Source: JBOGWY01 sp050694015
Lineage (GTDB): Bacteria > Actinomycetota > CADDZG01 > WHSQ01
Direction: 5' to 3'
DNA: 14,674 nt
NCBI GenBank assembly: GCA_050694015.1
Contig: JBOGWY010000227.1
Location: 1 to 14,674 of the forward strand
The translations under genes were made by a program, and so were the position numbers. Positions 6,808 through 14,279 of the stretch are shown here, piece after piece (positions within the stretch are counted from its first letter, which is position 1; every line of letters begins with the position of its first letter). The notes below the pieces were generated by a model, which searched no databases, was not told the origin of the DNA, and saw nothing but the letters and a program-made list of their open reading frames with translations.

Positions 6808-8466
6808 CTACCGGCGCTGGTGTCGTCCTTCGCAGGGCATCGACATCGTCGTGCCCGGGTTCTTCACCTCTTCGAACAGAACCGTGATCCACACGTTGCC
6901 GCCCTGCTCGATCGCGCCGACGCCGAAGTACGTGAACGTCGGACGCAGGATGATGTCGCGGTGGGTCTGCGAGTTCATGAATGCCTTGTGCAGGCTGTCG
7001 ATCGAGTGACCCCGCCCGACGTTCTCACCGAGGACCCGCCACCGCGTCACCCGGCGCCCGAGCGTCTTCTCCGGCGTGTGATAGACGTCGCGGCGCTCGA
7101 TCATCTCGTAGGAGTGGTGACGCGCGACCCGTGACAGCTCGGGGTCGAGCTCGACCCGGCGACGTCCGTGTTCCGTGCGTGCCTCGTTGACCTTCGTGGC
7201 CATGTACCGCTCGTCCTCGGTCCACGTCCAGCACGGCTCGGGGTCCGGCTTGGGCTCCTCCGGCTTCGGCTCTTCGGGCTCGGGTTCGGGTTCCGGCTTG
7301 GGCTCTTCCGGCTTGGGCTTCTGAGGAGGCGGCGGCTGTGGCAATCCGTCGATCGTCAGTACGTCGAGCCCGCGCGCGCCGTCGTTCGCGAAGACGTAGC
7401 CACCGTAGAAGTACGAGGACCACGTGTTCGCGTCGTCGGGACGGAAGTAAGCGATCTCTTGGGGGGACGACGGCGTCGAGAAGTCGATGACGCTGGTGCC
7501 CCCGGTGTACCAGGACGTCACTACCTTGCGAGTTCCGGGGACGAAGTTGAAGTTGTGCGCGGTGCAGATGGCGGTCGCGAGCGTGCCGACCGGCGCCGCG
7601 CCGCGCGGAGACGAGATGCGGCCCTGGAACGTCGGGGCGGAGGGGTCACTGATGTCGTACGCGTAAAGGCCGCCGGTCGGCGACCGACCCGTCAGACAGT
7701 CGTGCGCCGTGAACAGGCTCTCGTCGCCGATCACAAGCAGGTCGCCGTCGGGACTCGCGACCGCGGAATGGGGGAACTCCATCACCGGCGGTATGTGCGC
7801 GAGCACCTGAGGTTCGCGTGGGTTGCTCACGTCCCATACCTGCGTTTCGAGCTGGCCGGGGCAGAAGCCGAGCTTGCGATTCCCCTGCACGTAGAACGAG
7901 ACATCGTGACAGCCGAACGGATTCGGGACGAACTCGTGGATCACCTTCGCGTCGCGAGGGTTCGAGACGTCGATGATGCTCTGCGTTCCGCCGTTCTCGC
8001 CGAGCCCGCCCGGAGAGGAATAGATGAGTGGCTGGCCGGGGAACACCGTCAGCGTGTGCGTTCCTTCCGGGAACGACACGGTGTCGAGGAAGACCGGTCG
8101 CTTCGGATCGCGCACGTCGATCAGACGAATGCCGCTGCCCCCGCCACCGCACTGCCCCGAGTAGAAGCCGAGCGCGATCAAGCCCGGCTTCACCACCGCG
8201 ACGTCGTTCTGCGTGCCGGGGCACGGCACGAAGCCGACCTGTTTCGGTCGGGCGCGCGAGATATCGAAGATGTGTACGCCGCCGTTGTCACCTTGCTTGG
8301 CGGCGTAGACGAACTTCCGCGCGAAATCGATGTCGGTCCCGCCCTCGAAGGTGAAGTTCGCGACGTGTCGGACGTTCGGCGATGCATCGACCGGCTTGCC
8401 GGCCGCGACGGCAGGCACCGCCACGACGACGGCGAGCACGCCGGCTACGAGACGTAGTCGTCCCAT
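6808..8466 (-). CDS. Secreted LVIVD-type beta-propeller fused to a CAP (SCP/YkwD-like) domain
   Basis: The protein has 552 residues from the ATG at 8466. Residues 1-23 form a signal peptide (MGRLRLVAGVLAVVVAVPAV). About 34-375 contains repeated blades with motifs HIFDIS (65-70), IRLIDVRDP (113-121), SIIDVSNP (163-170), QVWDVSNP (209-216), YAYDISDP (268-275) and SVIDFSTP (325-332), as in the LVIVD repeat family. Blade-top histidines are at 137, 187, 233 and 304. A Pro/Glu/Lys repeat linker spans about 377-411. The CAP domain (about 418-535) has His463, GENVG with Glu481, SQTHRDIIL with His502, and a final VWITVLFE. The propeller has six cysteines, and Cys412 and Cys545 flank the CAP domain. 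A GTG start at 8550 is possible but gives a poor N-terminus. The role is unknown; cell-envelope adhesion or enzyme scaffolding is conceivable. It is divergent from the M14 gene. Confidence 0.85.
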   Translation of the reverse strand: MGRLRLVAGVLAVVVAVPAVAAGKPVDASPNVRHVANFTFEGGTDIDFARKFVYAAKQGDNGGVHIFDISRARPKQVGFVPCPGTQNDVAVVKPGLIALGFYSGQCGGGGSGIRLIDVRDPKRPVFLDTVSFPEGTHTLTVFPGQPLIYSSPGGLGENGGTQSIIDVSNPRDAKVIHEFVPNPFGCHDVSFYVQGNRKLGFCPGQLETQVWDVSNPREPQVLAHIPPVMEFPHSAVASPDGDLLVIGDESLFTAHDCLTGRSPTGGLYAYDISDPSAPTFQGRISSPRGAAPVGTLATAICTAHNFNFVPGTRKVVTSWYTGGTSVIDFSTPSSPQEIAYFRPDDANTWSSYFYGGYVFANDGARGLDVLTIDGLPQPPPPQKPKPEEPKPEPEPEPEEPKPEEPKPDPEPCWTWTEDERYMATKVNEARTEHGRRRVELDPELSRVARHHSYEMIERRDVYHTPEKTLGRRVTRWRVLGENVGRGHSIDSLHKAFMNSQTHRDIILRPTFTYFGVGAIEQGGNVWITVLFEEVKNPGTTMSMPCEGRHQRR

Positions 8467-8579
8467 GACGGAGAGATTCGCTACCGGAGCACCGCGTCCT
8501 GCCGGGAGGACCCCGGATGGCCACGCCGAAGTGAGACCGGAGAACGTCACATTTCGGACATCTCCTGAGGGGGTCCCCC
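8467..8579. promoter_or_regulatory. Divergent promoter region between the CAP-propeller and M14 genes
   Basis: These 113 bases separate two outward-reading genes for exported proteins, so promoters for both must lie here or overlap the first codons. I see no convincing -35/-10 pair. A small GC-rich stem (CCGGG 8502-8506 with CCCGG 8512-8516) is present. The G-rich ribosome-binding site of the M14 gene lies in GGGGGTCCCCC just before its ATG and is self-complementary. Confidence 0.4.
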
Positions 8580-10715
8580 ATGAAGATCCTGACCCGTACC
8601 GTCGCCGCGCTCCTGGTCGTTGCGTTGGTGGCGCCGGCCGCCGCCGCGAGCCCGGTTGCCCAGACGAAAGAGGAACGGGAGCTCTACGGCCGCACCTTCG
8701 TGGAGCCGCTGGCTTCGTACAACTACATCCAGCTCGGCGACAAGGCGCAGGGCGAGTTCGCCGGCGGGATGCAGCTGCTCGAGAAGCTCTTCCCCCGCTA
8801 CCTCGACTTCACCACCGTCGCCGAGCAACTGGGCAACAAGCACGCGGTGAGCGTCGGGTCGGACGGGTACCCGTCATGGGATCCGAAGGACACCGGCGAC
8901 GGGCTGCCGATCCACGCCGCGATCCTCACCGACACCAAGGTCCCCGACCGCAACAAGGAGTACGTCGCGCTGATGGCCTCCCACCAGGGGGAGCCGTGCG
9001 GACGCGAGGCGATGTGGCGCTTCCTCGAGGATCTTCTGATTGCGGCCGGCGAGAACTCGGACGAGGTGTTCGACAACGCGACCGGGAAGAACGGGAAGAC
9101 GATCGAGATGACCGCGCGCCAGATCCTCGCGCGCACGAAGATCTACTTCCTCGTCGCATCGCCGGACGGCTGGCATGCCGGGGATGGCATGCCGGGCCTC
9201 GGCGGACACTCGCAGGACAACGGCGGGTCGATCAACTCGAACCGCGTCGCGTATCAGGACGGATGGAGCTTCCCGCCCGACCCCGTTCTGTATCGCCAGG
9301 GATACACGACCATGACGCAGCCCGAGGGAGCCGCCAACATCGAGTGGCTCAGAGAGGTGCGTCGCAAGGAACTCAACGGACGCCCGTTCGCGATCGGCAT
9401 GGACGTCCACGGTCCCGTGCCCGCCGGCTTCATCCTGTTGCACGACCAGGGCAACGACCCCGAGAAGCTCGAACGCGCGCAGGACCTCGGCCTCCGCATC
9501 CGCCAGAACATGGAGGAGACGATGCCCCCGACGTCCGCGCTCGATCAGGCCCTCGACACCGCGACCGAGCAGGCGCGGCGCAACATCCCGGACGTCGACG
9601 GGACGACCGCGGACCAGACCGCGTGGCGTTCGAGTGGACTGGGCCGGTGGGCGTTCGTGACCCACATCGCCGACGCGCTCTCCTACACCGCGGCGAACAC
9701 GTGGGGCGGGTGGATGAACTCGCACTCGGGTCTCGACGCGGTGTCGCTGTCGTACGAGATCAACTGCCGCCCGGAACCGTGGGTGCCGGCGGACTACCAG
9801 AAGTGGGTCGACAACATGCGCGGCGTGTTCGAGACCGGAGTCGTCAGCGCGGCGGCCTTCGACCGGATGGCACCGCCGAAGAAGAAGATCAAGGGCACTA
9901 CCGGGTTCTACGACTCAGGCCTGCGCATCACCGACGCGGACGGCAACCCGATACCTCCGCCCGCCAACTTCCCCGATCACCCGATCGTCCGGCAGATCGA
10001 GCAGGGGCACTACAACGTGTCCAACGTCGACTTCTTCCGCGACCTGCGCGGGATCGTGCGAAACGCTCCCATGGAAGTTCGCGATGGCGAGTTCGACAAA
10101 CTCAACGGTCTCGACACCTTCGTCGTGGCCGACACCACCGTCCGCGACGTGCGCGCGGTGCAGTCGTTCCTGCAGTCCGGCGGCAACCTGATCCTGACGG
10201 ACGCGGCGCTGCAGATGGTGCCGAAGCTCACGAAGATCTCGCCCAAGACGATCGACAAGTACTGGGGTTACGTCGGCTACTCCGACCTCAAGCGCACGCA
10301 CCCGTTCACGCACGACCTGCTAGTCACGGCGAGGCAGACCTATGACCCGACCGGCCTCGGCTATCCGCTGTTGATGGAGCGCGACGGCTACTGGAGCGAG
10401 GAGGGGCAGGGCGGCTCGTCGACGGAGAACAGCGCACCGATCTGGGTCGTCGACCGCGACGCATGGGAAGCGGCCGGCGGAGAGACGATCGGCACCGTCG
10501 ATCCCCCGGAGCGCAAGGGAACCGAAGAGGGGTCGGCCGAGGACCTCACGAATATCGGCACGATGGAGCTCGGGAAGGGCCGACTCGTGATCTTCGGCGC
10601 GCTGCTCCCGCAACCGACCGAGAGGTTCCCGCACTGGTTCGGCCTCAACGGGTACACGATCAGCGCCGCCGGCCAGACGATGCTCCTACGCGCGCTGGAC
10701 TGGAAGCGGACCTAA
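8580..10715 (+). CDS. Secreted M14-family zinc carboxypeptidase with a C-terminal glutamine-amidotransferase-like domain
   Basis: This is a 711-residue exported metallopeptidase of the M14 (carboxypeptidase A-like) family. Residues 1-23 are a signal peptide ending AAAAS. The zinc site is visible as H135-Q-G-E138 in ALMASHQGEPCGREA and His277 in GMDVHGP. The catalytic glutamate is probably Glu393 in SLSYEINCR. SPDG (194-197) and Asn221-Arg222 match the substrate-binding region of the family. From about 465 to 700 there is a second domain, with DTFVVADTTVRDVRAVQSFL and SGGNLILTDAA followed by GRLVIFGALLPQP and a terminal LLRALDW; this resembles the class I glutamine amidotransferase-like fold found after some M14 domains. 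The likely substrate is extracellular peptide or protein, not more precisely known. The ATG follows a G-rich ribosome-binding site. The stop overlaps the stop of the convergent MFS gene. Confidence 0.88.
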   Translation: MKILTRTVAALLVVALVAPAAAASPVAQTKEERELYGRTFVEPLASYNYIQLGDKAQGEFAGGMQLLEKLFPRYLDFTTVAEQLGNKHAVSVGSDGYPSWDPKDTGDGLPIHAAILTDTKVPDRNKEYVALMASHQGEPCGREAMWRFLEDLLIAAGENSDEVFDNATGKNGKTIEMTARQILARTKIYFLVASPDGWHAGDGMPGLGGHSQDNGGSINSNRVAYQDGWSFPPDPVLYRQGYTTMTQPEGAANIEWLREVRRKELNGRPFAIGMDVHGPVPAGFILLHDQGNDPEKLERAQDLGLRIRQNMEETMPPTSALDQALDTATEQARRNIPDVDGTTADQTAWRSSGLGRWAFVTHIADALSYTAANTWGGWMNSHSGLDAVSLSYEINCRPEPWVPADYQKWVDNMRGVFETGVVSAAAFDRMAPPKKKIKGTTGFYDSGLRITDADGNPIPPPANFPDHPIVRQIEQGHYNVSNVDFFRDLRGIVRNAPMEVRDGEFDKLNGLDTFVVADTTVRDVRAVQSFLQSGGNLILTDAALQMVPKLTKISPKTIDKYWGYVGYSDLKRTHPFTHDLLVTARQTYDPTGLGYPLLMERDGYWSEEGQGGSSTENSAPIWVVDRDAWEAAGGETIGTVDPPERKGTEEGSAEDLTNIGTMELGKGRLVIFGALLPQPTERFPHWFGLNGYTISAAGQTMLLRALDWKRT

Positions 10716-11881
10716 CCACGGCCCCCGGCGATGTGAGCGGCTTCGGGGCTGCGTCGTAGACGGATCATCGCGACGCAGCCCAGCGCGGGGCCGGGGGCCA
10801 GGAACGCGAACGCCCACCGCCACGTGAGCGACTCCGCGAGCAGCGGCAGCAGCCAGATCGTCGCGACCGTGAGCGTGAATCCGATCGCGAGCTGCAACGT
10901 CAACGCGGTGCCGACGTAGGCCTGGTCGGCGAGCTCGGTGACCATCGTCGAAAACTGCGCCGAGTCGCCGACGACGGCGACACCCCATAAGAGCCCCAGC
11001 ACGACGATCGCCCACACCGGCGCACCGAAGAGCGCGGGCACGAGCAGGCAGCACGCCGCCGACGTCGCCATCATCGCCGTCGTCGTTCGGGTTCTGCCCC
11101 ACCGATCGCCCGCGACTCCTCCGATCCAACAGCCCAGCGCGCCGATCCCGATCACGGCGAAGGTCACGTACGCCGCGAGGGTGCCGTCGGTCACCGCGTG
11201 CTCCTCCAGCACGGCGCGGAAGAACACGACGAACCACGCCCACATGCCGTAGAGCTCCCACATATGACCGAAGTAGCCGAGCGAGGCGAGGCGGACGCCG
11301 CGGCTCTTGAACACCACACCGACCTGGCGCGGGTCGAACTGCGCTCGCGCGAACGGGTACGGGCCCACTCGGACGGTCATCACGACGAGCGCGCCGGCGG
11401 CCGTGATCGCGGAGGTCGCCCACACCACTGTCTGCCATTCGAGCCCCCCGAGGCCGTTGACAAGGTGCGGCGCGCCGGTCCCGACGGTGAGGGCTCCGAC
11501 CAGGATGCCGACGGCGACGCCCCGGCCGCTGCGGTACCACGTCGCGATCAACTTGAGCGCCGGTGGATAGACCCCGGCGAGGAAGAACCCGGTGCCGAAA
11601 CGGAGCGCGATCGCGGGGGCCGGGGAATCGACGGCGAGCAACAGCGCGTTGACGAGGGCCGCTCCGATGGCTCCGATGAAGATGACTCGTTGGGCCTCGA
11701 GGATGTCGGCGACGTTGAAAACGCTGGAGAACAGCGCACCGCCGACGAAACCGAGCTGCACCGCGATCGTGAGCCACGCGGCGGTGCCCGCCGACATCGC
11801 CCATTCGTCACGGAGTTGTGGGATGACGGCCGACGCGGAGAACCAGGTAGACATCCCCAACAAGAGGACGACGACGAGCAA
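10712..11881 (-). CDS. Major facilitator superfamily (MFS) transporter
   Basis: This is a 389-residue integral membrane protein with about twelve hydrophobic segments. It begins in the first helix (LLLGMSTWFSASAVIPQL). Other MFS marks include RFGTGFFLAGVYPPALKLIATWY around helix 4, and GVAGDRWGRTRT, the conserved GxxxDRxGRR-like loop between helices 8 and 9 rather than 2 and 3. The substrate cannot be told; this type covers organic ions, cyanate, nitrate and drugs. The start is doubtful. The assigned TTG lies directly at helix 1 without a Shine-Dalgarno sequence. Upstream the frame stays open for 25 more codons, back to a TAG at 11957-11959, and reads like a plausible N-terminal tail (PPTVESTAARQRALW) but has no ATG, GTG or TTG. 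The gene is convergent with and overlaps the M14 gene by 4 bases, and is divergent from the cupredoxin gene. Confidence 0.85.
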   Translation of the reverse strand: MLVVVLLLGMSTWFSASAVIPQLRDEWAMSAGTAAWLTIAVQLGFVGGALFSSVFNVADILEAQRVIFIGAIGAALVNALLLAVDSPAPAIALRFGTGFFLAGVYPPALKLIATWYRSGRGVAVGILVGALTVGTGAPHLVNGLGGLEWQTVVWATSAITAAGALVVMTVRVGPYPFARAQFDPRQVGVVFKSRGVRLASLGYFGHMWELYGMWAWFVVFFRAVLEEHAVTDGTLAAYVTFAVIGIGALGCWIGGVAGDRWGRTRTTTAMMATSAACCLLVPALFGAPVWAIVVLGLLWGVAVVGDSAQFSTMVTELADQAYVGTALTLQLAIGFTLTVATIWLLPLLAESLTWRWAFAFLAPGPALGCVAMIRLRRSPEAAHIAGGRG

Positions 11882-12044
11882 CCACAGCGCACGTTGACGC
11901 GCTGCGGTGCTCTCGACTGTCGGTGGTGTATTGGTTGACGTGGCCGTAGGAGAACTCTACGTAATGAGGGCGGCAGCTCCTTGATTGAGCGGCTCGGGCC
12001 TGCGACCCTCTTTTGCAAGCATCCGACGACGAGAAGGAGGGGCA
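11882..12044. promoter_or_regulatory. Divergent intergenic region between the MFS and cupredoxin genes
   Basis: These 163 bases lie between two outward-reading genes. The right end holds a perfect AAGGAGG ribosome-binding site (12034-12040) for the cupredoxin gene. A short inverted repeat CGTAG / CTACG (11945-11949 and 11957-11961, 7-base spacer) lies nearer the MFS side. The 75 bases next to the MFS gene may really be coding, because they keep its frame open. No clear -35/-10 pair was recognised. Confidence 0.4.
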
Positions 12045-12794
12045 ATGAGCGACACGGTTGCTACGCCCGACGCACCGGCTCCCGAACCGATGAAGGGTTT
12101 CGGTTGGAAGAGCCTGCTCCGCGCCGCCGCGATCGCCGCGATCGTGGTCACGGTCGTCATCTTGATTCTCGCGGGTTTGATCCCGCCGTTGATCGTCTTC
12201 ATCGTGCTGTGGCTCGTGGGTTTGTGGTTGCTGCGACGGCCGGGCAAGGCCGGTCCGATCTTCATGCTGGTCGTGTTCATCGCTTATCTGGTCACGAACG
12301 CGCCGTTCTCGTTGCCACAGCTGGCGGTCCCGGCATCGACGGTCGACTTCGTGATCGCGCTCGGTTCGTGGCTTGCCGGACTTACCGCGATCATCTCGGC
12401 GATAGGGACCCTGGCGAAAAGGGATGACGGTCCGTCGGGGGTTGCGCGAGCACTTGGTGGCGTGGTCGTCGGCCTCTTCGTGGTGGGTGTCGCGCTGAGC
12501 CTGTTCCAGAACGCATCGTTCGAGAACGCCGAACTTCAAGAAGGCGACGTCGAACTAACGACGGTAGATATCGAGTTCTCTCCCGCCGAGATCGAGGCCG
12601 GATCGGGCGGCGCCGTCTTCATCACGAACGACGACCCGGTTCTTCACACCTTCACGATCGACGATCTGGACATAGACGAGGACATCCCCGCGGGCAAGAC
12701 CGTCCGCGTCGTCATCGATGCCGAGCCGGGCGAGTACCGCTTCTATTGCGTACCGCACGCGCCCGACATGGAGGGACAGCTCACCGTTCGATGA
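12045..12794 (+). CDS. Five-helix membrane protein with an extracellular cupredoxin (type 1 copper) domain
   Basis: The protein has 249 residues from the ATG at 12045, chosen because AAGGAGG sits 4 bases upstream. A Pro/Ala-rich cytoplasmic tail (1-20) is followed by hydrophobic helices at about 27-45, 47-63, 71-88, 99-121 and 134-154. An odd number of helices would place the C-terminal domain outside the cell. That domain (about 165-249) has the cupredoxin pattern: VFITNDDPVLHTFTID with copper ligand His201, then EYRFYCVPHAPDMEG with Cys235, His238 and Met242, i.e. a complete type 1 copper site. Such domains carry electrons or bind copper at the membrane surface; the redox partner is unknown. 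The stop codon overlaps the ATG of the alpha/beta hydrolase gene (ATGA), so the two are likely cotranslated. The helical part could not be assigned to a known family. Confidence 0.82.
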   Translation: MSDTVATPDAPAPEPMKGFGWKSLLRAAAIAAIVVTVVILILAGLIPPLIVFIVLWLVGLWLLRRPGKAGPIFMLVVFIAYLVTNAPFSLPQLAVPASTVDFVIALGSWLAGLTAIISAIGTLAKRDDGPSGVARALGGVVVGLFVVGVALSLFQNASFENAELQEGDVELTTVDIEFSPAEIEAGSGGAVFITNDDPVLHTFTIDDLDIDEDIPAGKTVRVVIDAEPGEYRFYCVPHAPDMEGQLTVR

Positions 12795-13672
12795 CCGACA
12801 TCCGCGAAACGTCGGTCACGGCCCCCGATGGCCGGGCCCTCCGGATGATCGAAACGGGTGACCCGGACGGCTATCCGGTCCTATGGCAACACGGCACGCC
12901 GTCGTCTTCGTTGCTCTACGAACCGTGGATCGCCTCCGCGACGAGCCACGGCGCACGGTTGATCGCGTACGACCGGCCGGGGTACGGGGGTTCGACGCCA
13001 CATCCCGATCGAACCATCGCCGATGCCGCCGCGGACGCCGCCGCGATCGCCCGCGCGAGGGATATCGAGCGCATGGCGACGATGGGTCTGTCGGGCGGCG
13101 GCCCTCACGTCCTCGCGTGTGCGGCACTGCTGCCGGATCTGATCACGGCGGCCTCGTGCATCGCAGGGGTCGGACCGCCAGACGCCGACGGGCTCGACCT
13201 CACCGCCGGGATGGGCACATCGAACGTCGCGGAGTTCGCCGCCGCGCGCGACGGCCGCGAGAAACTGGAGCCGATGCTCGAAGAGTTCGCAGCGTCGATG
13301 CTCGCCGGGGTCGAAGACGACGAGAACCTCGACACGATCCTCAGTGAGGCCGACCGAGCCGCGCTCACGCCTCAGTTCAAGGAGTGGCTCGAAGGGAGCT
13401 CGCGCGAAGGGCTGAGGCCGGGCCTGGAGGGCTGGATCGAGGACGACATCGCGTTCGTGACCCCGTGGGGCTTCGACCTACACGAGATCGAGGTTCCGGT
13501 GCAGGTGTGGCAGGGCGAACAGGACCTAATGGTCCCGTTCGCCCACGGCCAGTGGCTCGCGGAGAACATCCTGGGTGTCGACGCGCGCCTGTCCCCGGAC
13601 GAAGGTCATCTGACGATCCCGACGCAGCGCTTCGACGAGATCCTCAAGTGGCTGCTCGCGACGAGCCGATGA
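12791..13672 (+). CDS. Alpha/beta-fold hydrolase
   Basis: This is a 293-residue protein of the alpha/beta hydrolase superfamily, without a signal peptide, so probably cytoplasmic. The oxyanion-hole motif QHGTPSSS (33-40) and YDRPGYGGS (60-68) are typical. The nucleophile elbow is GLSGGGPH with Ser101. Asp245 in WQGEQDLMVPF and His273 in PDEGHLTI complete the triad. A helical cap lies at about 135-215. The substrate could be an ester, a lactone or another small molecule; the family is too broad to say. The ATG at 12791 overlaps the cupredoxin stop as ATGA, and has no separate Shine-Dalgarno sequence, which fits coupled translation. Its stop is only 10 bases from the end of the convergent small secreted protein gene. 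Confidence 0.9.
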   Translation: MTDIRETSVTAPDGRALRMIETGDPDGYPVLWQHGTPSSSLLYEPWIASATSHGARLIAYDRPGYGGSTPHPDRTIADAAADAAAIARARDIERMATMGLSGGGPHVLACAALLPDLITAASCIAGVGPPDADGLDLTAGMGTSNVAEFAAARDGREKLEPMLEEFAASMLAGVEDDENLDTILSEADRAALTPQFKEWLEGSSREGLRPGLEGWIEDDIAFVTPWGFDLHEIEVPVQVWQGEQDLMVPFAHGQWLAENILGVDARLSPDEGHLTIPTQRFDEILKWLLATSR

Positions 13673-13682
13673 TGCGATGTCT

Positions 13683-13982
13683 TCAGAGTTCCGCCGCCGG
13701 AAGATTGTTCTCGAAGAACTGGTAGACCGTTTCGACCGGAGCGTTCTTGGCGACGGCCTGTGGCAACGGGAAGGCGCAGATCATGCCATCGTTGTTGCCC
13801 GACGCGTCGAGGATCCCCGGCAACAGGTACCCGACAAGATCGGCGACCGCAGTCGGTGTCGCCGACGCCGGGCACCCATTCTGTGGCGGTGTGCTGCCGG
13901 AGGGTGTGGCTCCGGCAACGCCGCCAAGTGGAAGTGCAAGTGCCACAACGATCATTGCTGTCGAAAGTGTTCTCTTCATCAT
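13683..13982 (-). CDS. Small secreted two-cysteine protein of unknown function
   Basis: The protein has 99 residues with a clear signal peptide (MMKRTLSTAMIVVALALPLG, cleavage near AGA at 23-25), leaving a mature form of about 74 residues. The mature part has two cysteines (Cys37 and Cys69), likely forming one disulfide. A loop DASGNNDGMIC at 59-69 resembles a short calcium-binding, EF-hand-like stretch; FPLPQ follows. Similar NGDG-C-LP motifs occur in small exported actinobacterial proteins, but I cannot name the family. Two adjacent ATG codons (13982 and 13979) could start it. The first overlaps the DUF4242 stop, giving ATGATGA, and GAGAGG lies 4 to 7 bases upstream depending on which is used. 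It is convergent with the alpha/beta hydrolase gene. Confidence 0.75.
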   Translation of the reverse strand: MMKRTLSTAMIVVALALPLGGVAGATPSGSTPPQNGCPASATPTAVADLVGYLLPGILDASGNNDGMICAFPLPQAVAKNAPVETVYQFFENNLPAAEL

Positions 13983-14275
13983 TGATCCTCTCTAACTGAG
14001 TCCTCGGCTGTATCCGGGCCGATCACCGCTACGACCTCGACGATGCTCCCCAGCTCTCCGAATCCGACCCGTTCCGCATGCTCTCGAACCTGATCGCTTT
14101 CTTCCGCGATGCAGTCGTACAGAACGCCGCCCTCGGTCACGTAGGCGCGAAGCCAACGGAAACCGTTCCCGGTCTCGCCCGACGCCCGGGTGAACATGCG
14201 TGCGATCGCTTTAAGTTCCTCTCGCGTCAGGTTCCCCGCGACCTCGAACTTGCGTTCGGTGACGAATCGGGCCAT
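13979..14275 (-). CDS. DUF4242 family protein (nickel-binding-protein-like)
   Basis: This is a 98-residue cytoplasmic protein. The order of elements fits DUF4242: an N-terminal strand MARFVTERKF, a helix LTREELKAIARMF, then GFRWLRAYVTEGGVLYDCIAEES (about 38-60), a helix QVREHAERVGF and the strand SIVEVVAVIGP. A Streptomyces member of this family has been described as nickel-binding; whether this one binds metal is not shown, although His66 and Cys55 are available. The ATG at 14275 is preferred over a GTG six bases upstream because AGGAGGT ends 4 bases before it. The gene follows the His-rich peptide gene after a strong hairpin and overlaps the next gene's start. The C-terminal tail after about residue 88 is acidic and probably disordered. 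Confidence 0.75.
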   Translation of the reverse strand: MARFVTERKFEVAGNLTREELKAIARMFTRASGETGNGFRWLRAYVTEGGVLYDCIAEESDQVREHAERVGFGELGSIVEVVAVIGPDTAEDSVREDQ

Positions 14276-14279
14276 GCCC

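Noticed and set aside
7250..7335. Repetitive DNA that looks like a short tandem array.
   Set aside because: It encodes the Pro/Glu/Lys linker of the CAP-propeller protein; units are irregular and there are no spacers, so it is not CRISPR or a mobile-element repeat.
7168..8457. Open frame of 429 codons antisense to the CAP-propeller gene.
   Set aside because: Arg/Val/Asp-rich mirror of a high-GC gene, with repeats that only reflect the Pro/Glu/Lys linker on the other strand.
8550..8550. Alternative GTG start for the CAP-propeller gene at 8550.
   Set aside because: It adds 28 residues ahead of a clear signal peptide, with a suboptimally spaced ribosome-binding site; the ATG at 8466 gives a standard exported N-terminus, though it too lacks a strong site.
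8330..10345. A very long open frame (671 codons) on the plus strand, overlapping the M14 gene in another frame.
   Set aside because: Its product is Arg/Pro/Gly-rich low-complexity sequence typical of shifted frames in high-GC DNA, and the overlapping M14 frame has clear zinc-site motifs and a signal peptide.
13677..13985. Plus-strand frame with a Cys/His/Lys-rich end that could suggest a metal-binding peptide.
   Set aside because: It is antisense to the signal-peptide-bearing secreted protein gene and has no ribosome-binding site; the Cys/His richness comes from the reverse complement of the signal-peptide codons.
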